Shown one piece after another: positions 36,683-47,300 of a stretch of DNA of 64,000 bases. The notes under the pieces are model-generated. The model was not told where the DNA came from, did no database searches, and was given only the letters and a program-made list of their open reading frames with translations. The stretch lies in assembly GCF_025698545.1 (NCBI RefSeq), contig NC_068569.1, positions 4,402,001-4,466,000 on the forward strand. Reading direction: 5' to 3'. The number at the start of each line of letters is the position of its first letter. The first letter of the stretch is position 1. A program made the position numbers and the translations under genes. The stretch comes from Gossypium raimondii (taxonomy: Eukaryota > Streptophyta > Magnoliopsida > Malvales > Malvaceae).

Positions 36683-37010
36683 TTCCAGTAGACCAAATAA
36701 AAGACAAGCACATCCAAATTCCAAACCTTAAAAATTGAAGCTCCGAGTTGAGTTCCGAAAACGGTCGCGTTTAGATGCTGGAAGCAGATCTGAATACAAG
36801 GAAAAAAGAAACAGATTTAGAACTTTAACCTACGGGTGTTGGTAACAAACCCTAGAACCCAAAAAGAAAGCGAGGAAGGAAACGAGATCTAACCTTGAAA
36901 TTATGAAATCGGGCCTTGTAAGTAACAGATCTAGAGGTTGTGAACACGGTGAGTCGAGAAATTTCGGTCAACGAGTAAAGGGAAAAGAGGAAAACGCGGA
37001 CGAGGCTTAG
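36683..37010 (-). promoter_or_regulatory. CAF1 5'UTR with intron and proximal promoter
   Basis: On the minus strand a 5'UTR intron can be read from donor AAG/GTTAGATC (36893) to acceptor TATTCAG/ATCTGC (36790). The block from about 36713 to 37005 recurs, less perfectly, at 39896-40195. Upstream of 37010 is a (GGAA)n tract at about 37044-37064. Confidence 0.7.
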
Positions 37011-38222
37011 AGCCCTTTTACGACTGGGGTGTCATCTTAAAGGCAAGGAAGGAAGGAAGGAAGGACAGGGATGTACAAAGGGAAAGGGATGGACAATGTC
37101 AAAAACGACGGCGTTGTAACTTGAAACTCATTGATACGACATCGTTCTGAGGTTGCCTTTTCCAGTCTTAAAAGACCTGCTAAAATAGGAAATATTTTAT
37201 TCCCGCATGATGGATGATGAGAGAGAACATTGTATTTGTAGTGATATTTAGATATTGGAGTTAGGACTGTACTAGAAAATAGCATATATCCTACCACGTC
37301 AGTGTCCAAACAATAACAAACCTGATGTTTTATTATTATTATTATTATTTTGTAGCAGATTGCTTCTATAATGAATTGACTCCCTAAATATTCCTTTTTA
37401 TTTACAGTTTGTCTCTGTCAGTACTGTTAAAAAGAATATTTTTGTAAGCAAATAAATTTACATTTTTTTTATCTTAAAACCAATCAATATTGGTATCGTG
37501 AATAACGTGTGGTTTTAGAGATTGACAAGCCAAAAATGTGTTCCAAGTCCCTTTACAAGAGCTCACAATGTTAGTAAGCTGAGTGGACTGGACCAGATGT
37601 TTAGGTGATTGGTTAATGGTGGAATTAAGGTGACCTGTATGGGGCTCAATTATTTTATCAAATACTGGCTGAAATTCATTGCATGTTCACTTGCGTCTCT
37701 TTCTATTAGACAGTTAAAAGGAGTTATGTATTATTGATGTGCATTATTAAAGCCATACAATACATGCAATTATTTATTCCATTTCTATTTCTATTTCTAT
37801 TTTTCTATTTCCTGGGCCAATTAGCAAATCGTAAATTGGTTGGACAAAAAAATAACTATAGAAATCAAAAATTTGGTAGGAATGAGTATTCAATTGAGTC
37901 GAATCGAGTTAATCGAGATGATAAATTTTATTTTTTTAAGTAAACTCAATTTAATCAATTTATATAAAATTCGAATTGAGTCAAATTGAATATATTTATT
38001 CAAGACCGCATGCATTGTTGTTCAAAACAAAGGGGTCCAATAATCCGTATTTCAGACACGGTTTATTTGAAAAGGTAAGACGGATTGCTTTGTAACAGAC
38101 AAAACAGAACCGTGTGAAACTTCGACTAATTCTCTTGTATGTTTCTATATATAGATTTAGGAACTAAAGACGCCATTTTAACTCAAGTTTAATTGCTGTC
38201 TTATTTGGTTGATAACAAATGC
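37011..38222. other. Intergenic between CAF1 and the MAM33 pseudogene copy
   Basis: Contains short microsatellites: (GGAA)n near 37044, (ATT)n near 37331-37350 and (TATTTC)n near 37782-37810. No gene or element with clear ends seen. Confidence 0.45.
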
Positions 38223-39900
38223 AAGGTTACTCAATCACATGCTTGTATCCATCAAATGCCTCAAGAAATAATGTAGCTTCCTGCTAGCAGAAATTGATAC
38301 ATTTTGTTCTTTTTTTTTCCTTCCCAAGGTGAAGGTTTGCGATAATTCAGTTAGTTTTATTTTGAAGTTACTGTATTTTCAGCAATTACCAACCCTTTCA
38401 TATGCATACATTAGAATTGAGTCTTGCAGATATCATGCATTACTTGAGGAACACACTGAAGCAATGCAATTACAATTACTGGGCAAGGATTGCTAGAACA
38501 CCAAAATAAAGGTTGTTCACTACTCTGAGACCCTAAAATATAGTTAACAACAAATCCAAGCTCTTAAAGAGAGACTTGGCGGATGTATAGAATCCTCATA
38601 AACTTATTTTTACCTGCACCAGTAAGATTTCTTACCTTTACAACTCTGAATAACAGTCCAATGCCGAAATGTGGTCAACCAATTTATATTTCATGTTTCA
38701 TAATTCATAGAGACTGCTACAAATCATAGAGGAACCTAAACAGAAATCTTATGAACCTCGTGCAGAAAAAAACTAGAAAGCAGAGATCAGATTTTTATAA
38801 GCAAACCTCATTCTATTTCTGCACAATGGATTTGACATTTCCCAACCACTGGATCAATTCAATCCTATCCTTATTCATCATATACTCGTGCAGGAAAACA
38901 CAGAGTTCATTATTTACTCCCCTTTCTTCCAAGTAATCATCAAGTGTCCTCTGAAGCTTCCTATTCTTTTTCCTGAAACAACGACAAAACTCCAAAACAA
39001 AATATCACTGTAGAGTTTGCCAATTAACATTAGGAAGTAGAAACTGTACTAAACAAGCTTGCAAGCTGTGCCTCATAACATACCTCCTCAAATCACGTCC
39101 CATGTAAGGGTTAATAATAGTCTTATCGCGATTTAGCAAGTAAACTTTCTGGATTTCTAATTGATCAGGCCAAGCTGAGTACAAAAATTCCATATCAGGA
39201 TAACCTTGACCTTTGGAAATATCAACAAGCAAGCTAATGCGAAGAACCACATTCTCCCAGTGCTATCTTCTCCAGGCTTAGGAACAAAAACAACCGTCAA
39301 ACATGGTTACTTCAATTTTAATTTCTTCATATTCTCCGTATTTTCCCCTCATTGTCATCCACATCTCTCCCGGTCGGTCTCGGACCGTAAAGGAATTGAA
39401 ACTCGTAGCAGGCTACATAAATTGTGTAGAAAATAATTGAAATGAAATTTGGGAATAAATCGTTTTGATAGAAATAAATAGTTACCTGATGGGGAGGAGC
39501 GTAGTCCAGCTGGTTCTCGATCTCATTGCTTAGGATTCTGATGATTTTGGCTGTGAAAGGCGATTTGTGGGTTTGGGAGGTTGCGTAGGGATTAAATTGG
39601 AGTAGAGAAGATGCAGATGCGATTCGTGATTGGCTGCCATTAGTTAGGGTTTTCGAAGCAGCAGAGACAAATGCTCTTTGAGCTGTTCGAATGAAGCGAG
39701 CCGTTTTTATTTTGACTGTTGGCGACTTCAGTTTCCCGAATCAATGCAATGGGGTTTTAGCTTTTAAGATTAGGGTTTAAAAGATTAAACGAATCAGGAA
39801 AAGCAAAGTTAAATTTTGGTGGAAAATAGTAGTAATAAAAGGAGAACAAAATTATAATATGTTGAATTTCTTTTTCGTTTTCTTTTTAATCTTTACCAAA
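38223..39900 (-). repeat. Inverted copy of the MAM33 gene segment
   Basis: The block is the reverse complement of 16406-18037 with a few percent difference by eye. It includes both introns and about 590 bp of 3' flank, so it arose by DNA duplication, not through an mRNA. The upstream homology stops at CTTTACCAAA (39891-39900), exactly where CAF1-derived sequence begins. Confidence 0.9.
38813..39704 (-). pseudogene. MAM33/p32-like pseudogene (duplicate)
   Basis: Exon equivalents are 39704-39486, 39412-39084 and 38972-38813 with intact GT-AG borders. The first and third exons have the parent's lengths (219 and 160 nt). The start codon is ACG (39702-39704) in place of ATG. Exon 2 is 3 nt shorter because of a 2-nt loss in the GACGGTTGTG region and a 1-nt loss in CACTGGGGAG; the shifted stretch between them runs into TAA. 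The rest remains readable and close to the parent (EIENQLDYAPPHQ against EIEYQHDYAPPHQ; TLDDYLEERGV against TLGDYLEERGV). It is a young pseudogene, possibly still transcribed from the CAF1-like sequence upstream. Confidence 0.88.
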
Positions 39901-40195
39901 TTCCAAACCCTTAAAATTTTAAGCTCCGAGTTGAGCTCAGGAAACGGTCGCGTTTAGATGCTGGAAGCAGATCTGAAAACAAAGAAAAAAAAATCAGATT
40001 TTGAACTTTCAGCCATGGGTGTTGGTAACAAACCCTAGAACCCAAAAAGAAAGCGAGGAAGGAAACGAGAATTTTGAAATGATGAAATCGGGCCTTGTAA
40101 GTAGCAGGTCTAGAGGTTGGGAACACAGTGAGTCAACAGATTTCGGTCAACGAGTTTGGGGAAAAGAGGGAGTGAAGGAAAACGCAGACGGGGTG
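39896..40195 (-). repeat. Copy of the CAF1 promoter/5'UTR block fused to the MAM33 copy
   Basis: The block aligns with 36713-37005: shared runs include AAACGGTCGCGTTTAGATGC, GGTGTTGGTAACAAACCCTA and AAATCGGGCCTTGTAAGTA. It contains no CAF1 coding sequence. The UTR-intron acceptor is kept but the donor word GTTAGATC has been lost. It lies upstream of the MAM33 pseudogene in the same transcriptional sense. Similarity looks near 90 percent by eye, lower than for the MAM33 part. Confidence 0.88.
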
Positions 40196-40500
40196 GCATA
40201 TACGGCTGCTTGCTTGCTTATATGGGTGGGCGTCAACGTTGTGGTAATGAAAATTTGAAGTTATATTGACGATTGTCTCAAAAGATTGGAGGGGGAAATA
40301 TTGCTCCATCCAGAAGCAATGGTAGAGAGTGGCGAGCTTGAGGATAGACATTGAACTAGTGTATTGTAGAGGTAAACCATGTGGTGAAGGTACAGTATGG
40401 ATATATATATATTGAGGTATGCGTGAGCTACATGATGTGATGGTGTTGGGTTGTTGATGAAGCGGCAGCAAAGCTACAGATTTGAATGATTGGAGAAGAA

Positions 40501-43253
40501 GGCCAGTTCTTCATTGCTTTTGACAAGTGCTTTTCAAAAGTGCTTTTGAGACATTTGAGTGTTTGACATTGCTGTCAAAAAATACTTTTGAAGTATAAAA
40601 TGTCCATTTTAGACATGAGATTATAAAGTAACAAATATGTATTTAAATAATGTTCAAATTAGTTAATATTATTATATTTTAGCAAAAATATAAAAAATAA
40701 TTTATTATAACTTATTGTTAATATTTTAATATATAATATTAATTTTAAATATTTCTAAGTAATTAATATCAATTATTTATAAAATTTAATTAGAATATAT
40801 AAACTATATTTAAATATTAAATATTTGTAATTAGATATTGACAAGATTGTATTATTATAAAAATATATTTTATTTTTAATTAATTAAACACCTATCAATT
40901 TCGTTCCAACTGTCATTGTATTGTAATGTTATAATGTTTTTGTTCTAATATATGACAATGCACATTGTTTGTCATATTTTTGTTCCAATTTAATGCACAC
41001 TACTATTTTAGTGTAATGTTTGCCAATAATTGTTTCAAAATGGTATGAACTTTGGACCAAAAGAAAAAAAAGTTATATAAACAACAATTCAATAGAAAGC
41101 CGACAAAATTAATTGAAGTTGGTTCAATTCGGTTAATTATTTTAACAGAAAAAAGCTCAATTCAACTCAGATGTTGAACGTATTTTGAATAGACCAACAA
41201 AATCAGCATTGCCTACATACCAACAAAAGAGCCATAACAGTTGCAATAACCCTGCATCAATCATTTCGAGTGTATTTAAGCTTGATAGGCATTAGTAACA
41301 CATCCACAACAAGCATTCAAGAACACTACAGGACTTGAAAAGAAACCAAACAAAATGAAAATGACACCTTATCCATAAGACAAAATGGAGCTGCTATTGA
41401 AGCAATTAAACAATGGAGGATATTAACTCCAAACACCAATTACAACGTTGTAAAGATTACTGCAGCCAATTTACATATACAAATAAGCGAAAAATAAGCA
41501 AAAAAGGATTGGTCACTAAAATCAACCTCACCTCTGCCCATTCACAAATTGTTTCTGGGGAAGCTTCTGTGTATTGTAATCTGCTATTGATGCATACCCT
41601 ATGGCATGGTTATACTCAGGAATTGCAATAACCTAATAAAACATTAAAAAGAGTTCAGAATTTATGAGACAATTGCAGTAAGCTGACAACAAATTGAACA
41701 GCATTGCCTACAAATTGAACAGCATTGCCTACATACCAAATATTTTTAATATTTTCAACTTAAACTTTAGTTTTTAAGTATATGATGGGAGAGAGACATC
41801 AAGGTCGAAGGCTCAGGTGTTTGCCACCTGTGCCAAGGTATATGTTTTAGTGCTTGCTATTTCTCCTTGTACAAATTGCATAACAATGTGTCAACTTTTT
41901 CAAACTGATGTGGACCAGAAAAAAATATAGCCAGCCTAGCTAAATATATACACTTGGAGCTTGATCCAACCTATATATACATGTGACTTGGATTCTAACA
42001 CCATCTATCGAATCTGATCTTCCCCAAATATCTGAAATATGGTTGGTTTCCAAGATTCAAAATTACAGAGACAGATTATATAGAAGGTTTAAAATTACAT
42101 AAACCAAACCACACCAATTTAACTTTACTGGGAAGATATGAAATGAGAACATTTCATTTCAACTACTCTACTATTGTATTCAGTCTTTGACTAGTTTAAG
42201 AGTAAAGACATCTTAAAAGCTTTAGGTAGATAAACAGGCAACAAGAACCCAAACAGATTGAAGCACCAAAACCCCATATTAGCCAAAGCCAGCACTCTTC
42301 CCACGTAAACTCTCTTACCAGATCCCGCATACTCGTTATCCACCTTTGTAAACTCACACCTCAACCAGTCTACTAGGCTAAAAATCCTCGTATTGTAAAC
42401 CATAACATGCACGTCAATTGAATATTGCTAGAGTGCAGTTCAGTAAGAGAAGTCGGTTATTATTTTTCATCTCTTACCAGCAAAAGCAGTATAAAGAAGG
42501 AATCCGTCCTAGAACGACTAGTACCGTGAACAAAATGCTTTGATGCATACCAGCTTTTCCTCCATTGATGATTTCTAGATCGAATAACATCAAGACGAGC
42601 AACAACAAATGCTTGAACACAGTTTAAGAATCTTCAAATGCAAACGGATCCCATTTTTTTTTCCTCTCAGAAACCACCAGATTAGACAAATTTTAATAAA
42701 GATATTCAACTAAAAGTCGAGTTGTTCTCATTCTCTTTGGTTATTGATTATTGGGGAAGTTCAACAAACAAAGGAGAGCAAAATAAGACAATGTGAACAT
42801 AGAAGATTGAAACAAGAAAATAAACCATAGTTGAAATCATTTGTCTCAAGAAATACCAGCAAATCAACAGCAAATCAACAGCTTCAAAATATAAAACAGA
42901 ATAAGAAATATAAAAGAAACTCTCACCTGCTGCGGAAGAGGAACAAAGAACAGAAAATAAAGCTTTGAAAGCTGAAAATGGGGAAAAGAAATTGGGTTTC
43001 ACCAGCAGAGGGGAAAGAAGGAGCCAGCAGAGGGGAAAAACGTTTGGGGGAGAAGACAGGGGTATTTGGTCAATTTTCACCGAAAAGCAATTACAGCAGA
43101 AGAAAAGGAGATTTTTTTAGCTTCTCCATCTAGGGAGAAGCACTTTTTTGATGGAGAAATTGGATGAGAAAAGGAAGCCGTTCTTTGCTGCTTTTAAGAG
43201 AAAAGCACTTTTGGGTGGAAAAGCACTTCTCAAACGGGATAAAGAACGGGGCC
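40501..43253. mobile_element. Candidate non-autonomous TIR DNA transposon (2.75 kb)
   Basis: The left end GGCCAGTTCTTCATTGCTTT is followed by GACAAGTGCTTTTC and AAAAGTGCTTTTGAGA. The complement of the right end reads GGCCCCGTTCTTTATCCCGT, then GAGAAGTGCTTTTC and AAAAGTGCTTTTCTC. These give imperfect terminal inverted repeats of about 50 bp. GAA flanks both sides (40498-40500 and 43254-43256), a possible 3-bp target duplication in PIF/Harbinger style. No transposase domain is seen in any frame; the interior is AT-rich with sparse short open frames. Superfamily is uncertain (hAT is the alternative). Confidence 0.6.
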
Positions 43254-44282
43254 GAAGTAAGCAACTTAAGGGATACATTTTGGGCCCGGACGAACAACCT
43301 TTTATTTTCCATTGCAGATGCCCAAGAAAGGAATTTCTTCTTATAAACCTTGGGCCTTGAATATGGCAAGAAATAATTGGACTGTCGTACACACTAGTGG
43401 GCTTTTATTTCAAAAATAACAGGGAGTATTATAATTATTGGGAAGTAGTAAAAGAGAATCAGGGTTGGCTGGGGGTTGCCTATGCCAACGCCACATGGGC
43501 TTTTTTGAGTCGATCCAATGTCAGAGAATAAATGCGGCTACTTTCCCAAAGTCCAATCCCCTGTTATATATATTTGTATACGTTTACAGCAGGGGGTGGA
43601 GTGAGAACTGAGCCCACAGTAAGCCTCTTTTGATGATATCAAACGAACGGCACCAGATGAGATGACAGCAGCTCTCCCATTGCATCCTTTTACACACTAT
43701 CAATACCCCTTTGCACGTTTTCCCATTTCTCTTTTATTATAAACCCGTAACAAATTTTCACTAAACGCACGATGGCTTCCCTTATAAGCCTTCCCTTACC
43801 CACTTCACTTTTATCGTTTTCCTAATTTATTTTTTATTACAATGCGTCGATTGAGTACTTTTTTTCAAAAATCCCCTGATTGTTACCATCTTTTAATATA
43901 CCACTATTTTAATAGATTTTTTAACTTTATTAATGATGTTTTACGAGGTTTGATAATTTAATTTAATTTTTAATACTTAAAAGATTAATTAACTTCATTT
44001 GTACTACATAAGTGCAAAATTTTAAAATATATAGAAACTTTTAAATATTAATTACTTTTTAAGGGTTTTTAATAAAAAAACTACATGAGGAAATGTAGGG
44101 AAGTATTTTTTTTAAATGCTCTTTTATTTTGAATTCCATTTTAACTAATTTGATTTTTATTGTTTTTTAGTGTTTTTATGATTAGGTTGATATCACTTTT
44201 ATTTATAATATCAAACTCATAAAGAATTATATGAGTATAAAATTTAACTTATTTGATATTTTTACTAATTTGAAAATCTTGA
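43254..44282. other. Intergenic, AT-rich
   Basis: No gene recognised. Pyrimidine- and AT-rich DNA without clear element ends. Confidence 0.4.
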
Positions 44283-44730
44283 TTGAGTCCGTGTCACCCT
44301 CAATCGGGTCACTAACTCGGTTAAGAAGTTAAATGAGTGTCTTTTCGTAGTTAAAATAAGTAAAATTATTTAAGAGTATTTTATTACTTTCACTTAAAAA
44401 GTCAATAGAAATATGTATATAATGGGATTTGAATCTACATCAATTACATTAGTTAAATATTTAATTTACCATTAAACTAAAACTTTATTTTGATATTTTT
44501 ATACATTGCAATTTTATGATGTACACTTTATTGCCTCCATTAGTTGCATATTTGTACTTATCATTATTTAAACTATTGACTGAGTTGATGTCACCAACTC
44601 GATTAGGAAGTTACGAAATTTTTTCTATAATTTTATTATTTTAGAGTATTTTAGTCTTTTAACTTTAAAAATCCATAAAAAAACATACACATGATGTGAT
44701 TTGAATCCACATAAATTTATTATCTTTACT
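44283..44730. repeat. Diverged direct repeat pair of about 300-bp period
   Basis: GAGTCCGTGTCACC...AACTCGGTTAAGAAGTTA near 44285-44330 recurs as GAGTTGATGTCACCAACTCGATTAGGAAGTTA near 44581-44612. Each is followed by an AGAGTATTTTA word, AACTTTAAAAA- or CACTTAAAAAG-like sequence, and ATATAATGGGATTTGAATC or ATGATGTGATTTGAATCC. They look like two worn copies of one non-coding repeat. The type of element is unknown. Confidence 0.55.
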
Positions 44731-45372
44731 AGTTGTGTATATGAATAATATATTTGATTAAATTGATGACAAAAATTATCTCGATATGAACTCAAGATTG
44801 ATGACATCATAATATTTTATTTTTTATTCTAATATCATTTATATAATGTGTTACTATTAATTAATATTTTTAAAGAGATATTTATATTTTAAATTTGTGA
44901 TTTTGTTATGAAAAATTTCCAAATTTTAATAATATTTTAGTATTTTAAGTCATGACAGCGAGGAAAAAGAAGTATACTAGTATAGATGTACTTAAAAAGT
45001 AAAACCGATCCAACATAAAAAGTAGGCACTCAGACAGCCGTTAACGCTATCCAAAACACCCCCTTTGCTTTTACGGTGTTTTAATTATATTTTCACTGTA
45101 ATAATTTTCTTTCTGACATATGCAGATGTAGTTATAAATAAACAAACCGAAAAAAGTAAATATATAATTTCTCTATTTTTGAGCTCTGAAAAAAAGTGAA
45201 TAAATTATTAATAAAAACTAAAATAAATAAAACAGAGTGGAATGATTACGAAGAATTAGCCCTTCTTCTTCCTCTTGTTGAATTCCACTTCTCTCAAAGC
45301 CAAAGCTCTGTTCTCTTTTTCTTTTGCAAATGTGAAGCTTGTTTTTTTCTTTTGCAATAAAGAAAAAGAAAA

Positions 45373-47300
45373 ATGGCCAAGTGTCACAGAAACGACATCG
45401 GATCCATAGCCCTCGATCGCCCTTCCACCGCCACCAGTAGTACCGGAAACAACTTCAGATTATGGACGGCCTTCACCGGCGCCGCATTCCGAAGAAAAAT
45501 CTTCGACGCAGTAAGCTGTGGAGCAAGTTCCCGCCACCGCCACCAGCTCATGCAAGAAATGCTCAACGACACTGGCTCTCAGTCTCAACCTCCGCCACCC
45601 ACCACCACAATGAAGTCGGTGTTGAAAGAGTTCAATGATCCGAAAAAGGCGGACAAAGTAGTAAAGAAACCCAACAGCAATGGCAAGTCGGAGAAGCTAG
45701 CCGATCTCTTGAACTTGGTTGAAACTGAAACTGCTGCTGAGACTAAGAGGAAAGTGGAAGCTTTGGAGGAATTGAAGCGCGTGGTTAAGGAGTTGCAAGT
45801 GGAAGACAAAGAGAGAAACGTACAAGCTGCGTGTAGAGTCAGGTCTCTTACTAAAGAAGACTCAGAAGCCAGAATGACTTTGGCCATGCTCGGAACCATT
45901 CCGCCTTTGGTTGCAATGCTTGATTTTCAAGATTCTGATTCACAGATCGCTGCTCTCTATGCCTTGCTTAATCTAGGAATCGGAAATGACGCGTAAGTTT
46001 CCTAAATTTGCCATTTTTCTTTTTAAAAAAGTTATTTTCTGAGTTTAATAACAAGCCCTTTTCTAATGTTTTTAATCTTAATCTAGAATTTTTGTTGGTG
46101 TTTTGATGGGTTTCTTGCCAATGTTGGGTTTTTTTTTTTTAATAAAGAGAGAAAATAAAAAAGCCTGAAATGATTGAAGGGAATTTGGTCGGACAAGTCA
46201 TTTTCCATGTTTTTGCTTGCATGCCCTGTTATTTTCTTGAAACAGATCCGGATTTGTAGAATAATGCATTTAAATTGTCTTTAATCTGATTAATTTCCTT
46301 TTTCTGGGTACAGCTTTGCTTGTTTGATTTTGTTACTTAAAATATAATTCTTTTATAAAAACCCTGTTGCAGGAACAAAGCAGCCATTGTCAAAGCAGGG
46401 GCTGTGCATAAGATGCTAAAGCTACTTGAATCCCCAAACGAGCCAAACCAAGCAGTTTCAGATGCGGTAGTCGCAAATTTCCTTGGCTTGAGCGCCTTGG
46501 ATTCAAATAAGCCTATCATTGGCTCTTCAGGGGCTATCCCTTTCCTGGTAAAATCCCTCAAGATTTTGGACACAAACAGCAGGTCTCAAGCCAGACATGA
46601 TGCTCTTCGAGCTCTTTATAATCTATCCATCTCCCCATCAAACATATCCTTCATCTCGGAAGCTGATTTGATACCTTTTCTGCTGAATGCCTTGGGGGAC
46701 ATGGAAGTCAGTGAAAGGATTCTTTCCATTTTGAGCAATGTAGTATCCACTCCAGAAGGTAGAAAAGGCATTAGTATTGCACCAGAAGCATTCCCGATTT
46801 TGGTGGACGTGTTGAATTGGACCGATTCGCCAGGGTGTCAAGAGAAGGCATCGTATATTCTTATGGTAATGGCACATAAAGCATATGGAGATAGACAGGC
46901 CATGATCGAAGCTGGCATTGTTTCATCATTGCTTGAGCTAACACTTTTGGGTAGTACATTGGCTCAGAAGAGAGCTTCTAGGATCTTGGAGGTCCTGAGA
47001 GTTGACAAAGGGAAGCGAGTTTCAGAAAACTTCGGTGGGAACATGAATGCAGCTGTCTCGGCTCCAATTTGCGGCTCTTCATCATCGTCTTCAACAAATC
47101 TGAACGGAAAGGAGTGCTTGGTGGAAGAAGCAGGCATGATGAGCGAGGAGAAGAAAGCTGTTAAACAGTTGGTCCAACAGAGTTTGCAAAACAATATGAG
47201 GAGAATTGTGAATAGGGCCAATTTGCCACAAGATTTTGTTCCATCAGAGCATTTCAAGTCACTCACAGCAAGCACGACTTCAAAGAGCTTACCCTTTTGA
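45373..47300 (+). CDS. ARM-repeat protein related to plant U-box/ARM proteins, no U-box (515 aa)
   Basis: Two exons, 45373-45992 and 46373-47300 (1,548 nt), with a GT-AG intron. The N-terminal 110 residues are basic and low complexity; a charged helical stretch follows (KRKVEALEELKRVVKELQVE), then armadillo repeats: RVRSLTKEDSEARMTLAMLG, IPPLVAMLDFQDSDSQIAAL, ALLNLGIGNDANKAAIVKAG, FLGLSALDSNKPIIGSSGAI, RALYNLSISPSNISFI. The repeats match those of plant U-box/ARM E3 ligases, but no U-box (no CPI-type motif) is encoded in this frame or just upstream. A Ser-rich linker and a conserved tail (QLVQQSLQNNMRRIVNRANL) close the protein. It may be a scaffold or partner protein; function unknown. Confidence 0.88.

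Noticed and set aside
36683-36724. ATG 14 codons upstream of the CAF1 start
   Set aside because: The extra residues ([14 protein letters not shown]) do not occur in CAF1 proteins, while MSVLPKGDS fits known starts.
42748-43392. Minus-strand 79-110 residue frames at the right end of the TIR element
   Set aside because: They overlap the terminal repeat in several frames and show no transposase motif.
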